A stretch of 18,428 nt of DNA from Limnoraphis robusta CS-951 (GTDB taxonomy: Bacteria; Cyanobacteriota; Cyanobacteriia; Cyanobacteriales; Microcoleaceae), in assembly GCF_000972705.2 (NCBI RefSeq), contig NZ_LATL02000157.1, positions 1 to 18,428 on the forward strand, written 5' to 3'. The translations under genes were made by a program, and so were the position numbers. Shown piece by piece: positions 15,514 through 18,428 of the stretch. Positions within the stretch are counted from its first letter, which is position 1. Every line of letters starts with the position of its first letter. The notes under the pieces were generated by a model. It had not been told where the DNA came from and searched no databases. It saw only the letters and a program-made list of their open reading frames with translations.

Positions 15514-15681
15514 TCAACTTCGAGCAACTGTTCACCGATTCAGTCAATACCCGAATTGAGAATCTGACACCACCCTGAAACAATACAATTAACGCTCTAG
15601 AGTTGATTGCAATTTTACCTTCACTATAGCATTCCCTAGAGTTTACTTAAAGCGTTGCGGCTTTATCTTTATACTCTTTTG

Positions 15682-17004
15682 CTACCGTATTTCTACGGTA
15701 TGACCATACAAATCATAAACATCCGCATCCGTAATTTCCACCGGAACAATTGACCCTAAACGCGCCATTCCTTCGACATAAACCACTCCATCAACATCTG
15801 GTGCAAACCGTTTTGAACGTCCGATTAATTTCCCGCTACTCGGATGTTCTTGTTCAACTAAAACCTCAACGATTTCTCCCACACACTGTTGATTTTGCTT
15901 CAATGAAATGGGTTGTTGTACCTGCATTAACGCATCCCGACGCGCATCCATCACTGCTTGCGGAACTTGATTGGGTAAATCATAGGCGGGGGTGCCTTCT
16001 TCAGCCGAGAAGGTAAAGACACCGACATGATCAAATTGATGACGCTTGACAAATTGTAGCAAATGTTCAAAATGATGATTCGTTTCGCCGGGAAAACCCA
16101 CAATAAATGTGGTTCTCAAAACGGCATTGGGAAGTGTCAGTTTAATCTTCTCAATAATCTCATCATTCACCCGACCTTGCCAGGGTCGATTCATAGCGCG
16201 TAAAATTTCAGGATGAGAATGTTGTAACGGTAAATCTAAATAAGGTAAAATATTAGGGGTTTCTTGGATGGCTGCCATCACGTTTGGCGTTAATCCCGTT
16301 GGATAGGCATAGTGCATTCTCACCCAAGGAATATCGACTTTTCCGAGCGCTCGTAACAGTTCCGCCAATTTCGGTTCACCGTAGAGATCCGTCCCGTAAT
16401 TTGTGGTAATCTGAGAAATCAGAACAATTTCTTTAACGCCTTGATCCGCGAGTTGCTGCGCTTCGGTGACAATCGACTCAATACTGCGCGATCGCTGATT
16501 TCCCCGCAAATGAGGGATAATACAAAAAGCACAGCGATAATTGCAGCCTTCCGCGACTCGTAGATAAGCGACTCCCTCGGTTGTGGTGCGATAACGAGGA
16601 ACCGTCTCATCCGCGATGTAGGTGGGTTCAGCCGAAATTTCTCGAACTCGTTCCCCGCGTTGGGTGCGTTGAATGACATCGACAATTTTGTGATAATCTC
16701 CCGTTCCCACAACCGCCACCGCTTCCGGTAATTCTTCCAGGAGTGCGTCTTGGAAATGCTGCGCCATACAGCCTGTAATCACAACTTTCTTCTTGGCTTC
16801 CGCAAGGTCTACAATCGTCTGAACAGACTCTTCCCGTGCGGCTTCAATAAAACTACAAGTATTAACAATAACGTAATCTGCTGACTCTTCGTTAGAATCA
16901 ACTTGATAGCCTGCCTGTACGAGCAAGCCTAGCATATGTTCGGTATCAATGCGATTTTTCTCACACCCTAAATGAGAAATTGCGATCGTCGGCTGAGTTG
17001 CCAT
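15682..17004 (-). CDS. rimO: Ribosomal protein S12 methylthiotransferase RimO
   Basis: RimO is a radical-SAM enzyme that adds a methylthio group to a conserved Asp of ribosomal protein S12, using two 4Fe-4S clusters. The 440-residue protein has the full architecture. The N-terminal UPF0004 domain carries cluster ligands Cys14 ([12 protein letters not shown]), Cys50 (NTCSFIEAA) and Cys79 (ITGCMAQ). The radical-SAM domain has Cys154/158/161 in [16 protein letters not shown]. The C-terminal TRAM domain is from ~375. SFIEAA and the RimO-type [11 protein letters not shown] after the cluster loop separate it from MiaB and MtaB. ATG 17002-17004 is the start, without a clear ribosome binding site. 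The DUF2809 gene lies 53 bp upstream on the same strand. In Synechocystis rimO and crhR form one processed operon; here a CYTH-like gene separates them. Confidence 0.96.
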   Translation of the reverse strand: MATQPTIAISHLGCEKNRIDTEHMLGLLVQAGYQVDSNEESADYVIVNTCSFIEAAREESVQTIVDLAEAKKKVVITGCMAQHFQDALLEELPEAVAVVGTGDYHKIVDVIQRTQRGERVREISAEPTYIADETVPRYRTTTEGVAYLRVAEGCNYRCAFCIIPHLRGNQRSRSIESIVTEAQQLADQGVKEIVLISQITTNYGTDLYGEPKLAELLRALGKVDIPWVRMHYAYPTGLTPNVMAAIQETPNILPYLDLPLQHSHPEILRAMNRPWQGRVNDEIIEKIKLTLPNAVLRTTFIVGFPGETNHHFEHLLQFVKRHQFDHVGVFTFSAEEGTPAYDLPNQVPQAVMDARRDALMQVQQPISLKQNQQCVGEIVEVLVEQEHPSSGKLIGRSKRFAPDVDGVVYVEGMARLGSIVPVEITDADVYDLYGHTVEIR

Positions 17005-17057
17005 TATAAAAATTTATCATAAAATTGAACTACGAATTTATTAGTCTACCATATAAT

Positions 17058-17450
17058 CTAGCTTTTGACATATTTTGACCTTAAACCGCGCAAAATTAAC
17101 CAACCCACAACACATCCCAGGACATAATACAGAAAATCCCCCCAAACAAAAGTCGTCCCCAGGAGTAAACGTCCCATTAAAGTCGCTCGAATGGCTTGTA
17201 AAAAAGGGGGTTTCCACAACTGCATAAACTCCAACACCGCAGTCACAATAAACACCCAAAAGGCCACCCATCCCGGCGAGAGTCGCGGCTGAATGAACAC
17301 CACTAAAAAAATCCAAAACAGTTCATAGAAAATACTACTAAAAGAGTTATTCACCCAAAACTGTAAAGGGCCTTGATAGAACTTACTCACCAACCCAATG
17401 GGAATTAAAGCAATTAAAATCCCAAAAACAATCCAGCGATAAGTTTTCAT
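17058..17450 (-). CDS. DUF2809 family small membrane protein
   Basis: A 130-residue protein with about four transmembrane helices (~5-23, ~38-54, ~60-77, ~98-121). The segment AVLEFMQLWKPPFLQAIRATLMGRLLLGTTFVWGDFLYYVLG (71-112, cited here in parts: EFMQLW, RATLMGRLLLG, WGDFLYYVLG) matches the DUF2809/VanZ-like pattern with a conserved Glu-Phe, an Arg-x-Thr and a Asp-(Phe/Leu)-x-x-Tyr motif facing the membrane. Function is unknown in this family; VanZ relatives are linked to antibiotic resistance only in specific contexts, which is not implied here. It sits upstream of rimO on the same strand with a 53-bp gap, so it may share a transcript. ATG 17448-17450 lacks a clear ribosome binding site. 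Confidence 0.78.
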   Translation of the reverse strand: MKTYRWIVFGILIALIPIGLVSKFYQGPLQFWVNNSFSSIFYELFWIFLVVFIQPRLSPGWVAFWVFIVTAVLEFMQLWKPPFLQAIRATLMGRLLLGTTFVWGDFLYYVLGCVVGWLILRGLRSKYVKS

Positions 17451-17479
17451 AATTTAGACCCAGAAAAATCATCAGTCTC

Positions 17480-17556
17480 AGAAACCCGGTTTCTTGCGAT
17501 CGCGATCGGTTGAGATCATATATTTTGGGTTGAGAAACCGGGTTTCTTGCGATCGC
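17480..17556. repeat. Two copies of a 24-bp palindrome-HIP1 repeat
   Basis: Copies lie at 17480-17503 and 17533-17556. Each is a 15-bp near-palindrome (AGAAACC, C or G, GGTTTCT) directly followed by TTGCGATCGC containing the HIP1 octamer; they differ only at the palindrome centre (23 of 24 identical). They lie between the DUF2809 start and the RTX terminator, so they could also act as weak hairpins in either transcript. Confidence 0.85.
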
Positions 17557-17573
17557 ACCCTACAACAAAAATC

Positions 17574-17605
17574 AAAAAAAGTAGGATGATCATTACCCAT
17601 CCTAC
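17574..17605 (-). terminator. Intrinsic terminator of the RTX gene
   Basis: GTAGGATG (17581-17588) pairs with CATCCTAC (17598-17605) around a 9-base loop. On the minus strand the hairpin is followed by a run of seven T (A-run 17574-17580). It lies 25 bp past the stop at 17631, as expected for that gene. Confidence 0.85.
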
Positions 17606-17630
17606 AGGGTTTTAAAGATTTTTATAAATC

Positions 17631-18148
17631 TTAGAACAAACTGACGAAATCATCAGCAGTAATGAGACTGGCGTTAACATTCTCAACTGTAGCTAACAGT
17701 TCCTCTCCAAACTTAATCAGAGTCGAACCATTTTCATCTAGAATATTTAACTGAGCAAACGTTAAGCCACCATCAAGAACAAAAGCATCTTCACTATCAA
17801 CAAAATCCGTAATCAAGTCAGAACCATCGCCACTACGAAGTAAAAAGCGGTCTTGTCCGGCATCTCCGGTCAGTGCATCATTTCCCTCAGCACCAACGAG
17901 TAAATCATCACCCGCACCGCCAATTAGTTCGTCATCCCCTTCACCGCCATCAAGGGTGTCATCACCCGCACCACCGAACATCAGGTCATTTCCTTCGTTA
18001 CCATCAACAAGGTCATTCCCCATGTCACCGTAAAGGGTATCATTGCCTTGACCACCAGAAGTGGTATCGTTATCTTGACCTGCGTAGATCAGGTCATTAC
18101 CGTCGTTTCCTTGGATTAAATCATTACCAATGTTACCAAAAATTGCCG
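17631..18148 (-). pseudogene. RTX-type calcium-binding repeat protein, 5'-truncated
   Basis: Eleven contiguous calcium-binding nonapeptides (GGxGxDxUx type) run from about 18137 down to 17841. They include GNIGNDLIQ, GNDGNDLIY, GGQGNDTLY, GGAGDDTLD and GGEGDDELI; one unit, AGQDNDTTS, has lost its central Gly. Each pair of turns binds Ca2+ in a parallel beta-roll, and such proteins are exported by type I secretion. The C-terminal ~70 residues (RFLLRSGDGSDLITDF...ADDFVSLF) look like the usual C-terminal secretion region and are intact. Upstream of Ala at 18144-18146 the repeat pattern stops abruptly. The frame then runs through unrelated sequence to a TAG (18207-18209), so the original start and the rest of the protein are missing, replaced by inserted DNA. 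A short product from ATG 18021-18023 is possible but would lack its upstream repeats. Confidence 0.82.
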
Positions 18149-18428
18149 CACACGCCCCTACCTTCAGGTATGGGGATATAAGGCTCTTTCTAATGCTATA
18201 ATAACTCTACTGGCAGGGTATTCAACCAGTTGAAAAACCCAGCATCTAATCGATGCAATTAACCTTGAAAACTTAAGGTATGGGGTTCTTGCAAGAAATG
18301 CTTTGGCCATATAAAACCTTAAAGCACCAAGTACAGAGAACAAAGCATTTTTTTCTCAAGTACGGTAGGGCATACCGAAACTATCTCTGAAATGGGATGA
18401 ACGACTGGGGAGACTCACCCCTCTGGAG
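18149..18428 (+). mobile_element. Left end of an IS200/IS605-like element, candidate IscB type
   Basis: RTX coding ends at about 18147 and is followed by DNA with no open frame of note. The first hairpin is CCCC TACC, loop TTCA, GGTA, bulged T, GGGG (18155-18175). This bulged form and position a few bases inside the boundary suit the subterminal hairpin of an IS200/IS605 element. The rest of the stretch is hairpin-rich to the window edge. No transposase or nuclease is in the window; it would lie to the right. The alternative is the right end of a tnpB element on the minus strand, or a MITE. Confidence 0.5.
18155..18428 (+). ncRNA. Candidate HEARO/omega RNA upstream of an out-of-window iscB
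   Basis: Successive helices can be drawn on the plus strand: 18155-18175; GGGT/ACCC (18216-18219, 18237-18240) enclosing TTCAA/TTGAA (18221-18225, 18230-18234); GCATC/GATGC (18242-18246, 18252-18256); CGGTA/TACCG (18363-18367, 18373-18377); GGGG/CCCC (18407-18410, 18418-18421). The final part, GATGAACGACTGGGG-AGACTCA-CCCCTCTGG, resembles from memory the 3' part of IscB omega RNAs (GATAAG..AGGGGG...TCACC.CTCTG), and GGCTCTTTC at 18182 resembles their 5' scaffold. In that system the guide lies 5' of the scaffold and the nuclease gene follows. Recognition is by eye; a covariance search is needed. Confidence 0.38.

Noticed and set aside
17841..18137. 27-bp periodic repeat as a possible CRISPR or minisatellite
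   Set aside because: The period is exactly the RTX nonapeptide codon length and the frame is maintained, so it is coding.
17873..18181. Histidine-rich open frame on the plus strand opposite the RTX gene
   Set aside because: It is the antisense shadow of Gly/Asp-rich nonapeptide codons; the His/Pro richness follows directly from the repeat and there is no ribosome binding site.
18149..18428. Group II intron end interrupting the RTX gene
   Set aside because: No domain V-like hairpin or reverse transcriptase is seen, and the bulged subterminal hairpin suits IS200/IS605 better; GTGTGCG on the minus strand is too short to rely on.

Overview
This window comes from a cyanobacterium, most likely a filamentous, Oscillatoriales-type one. 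The signs are: HIP1 octamers (GCGATCGC) at many sites, for example 631-638, in the 6342 region and at the end of both 24-bp repeats near 17500; type-II-like sulfide:quinone reductase; a short RRM protein with a Gly-rich tail; a rimO/crhR neighbourhood like that of Synechocystis; short heptamer repeat arrays; and decayed IS200/IS605 remnants. No tRNA, rRNA or CRISPR array was seen.

Layout. 1-1511 (-) is ftsY, cut by the left window edge. 1834-4641 (-) is a 935-residue multi-GAF protein with a weak histidine-kinase-like ATPase tail. 4794-5927 (+) is pyrD, almost touching a small convergent membrane protein (5936-6274, -). 6454-8005 is a secreted 'GTEPFW' protein gene that is broken twice: by a Trp-to-amber nonsense codon, and by about 1.1 kb of IS200/IS605 material carrying a 5'-truncated tnpB and the 3' tail of what looks like a second tnpB. 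Then come an unrecognised 148-residue protein with a UUG start (8093-8539, +), a secreted protein with a PPC-like C-terminal domain (8860-9576, +), a bidirectional terminator, and an RRM protein (9663-9965, -). The divergent sqr gene (10264-11550, +) follows.

11551-11910 is a repeat block: heptamer arrays flank a GC-rich hairpin repeat, and the block supplies the stop codon of the TspO-like membrane protein (11896-12714, -). The DEAD-box helicase crhR (12880-14298, -) has a long leader. Upstream of it on the same strand lie a CYTH-like protein (14695-15513), rimO (15682-17004) and a DUF2809 membrane protein (17058-17450). This is the rimO-crhR pairing known from Synechocystis, with one gene between.

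The right end holds a 5'-truncated RTX calcium-binding protein gene (17631 to about 18148, -). From about 18149 to the window edge the DNA is non-coding and rich in hairpins. It looks like the left end of another IS200/IS605-type element, and its 3' part resembles the HEARO/omega RNA that precedes iscB; the nuclease gene itself would lie outside the window.

The genes are mostly housekeeping (protein targeting, pyrimidine synthesis, ribosome modification, RNA remodelling). The accessory interest lies in the two insertion sites (6710-7850 and 18149-18428) and the repeat block at 11.6-11.9 kb.
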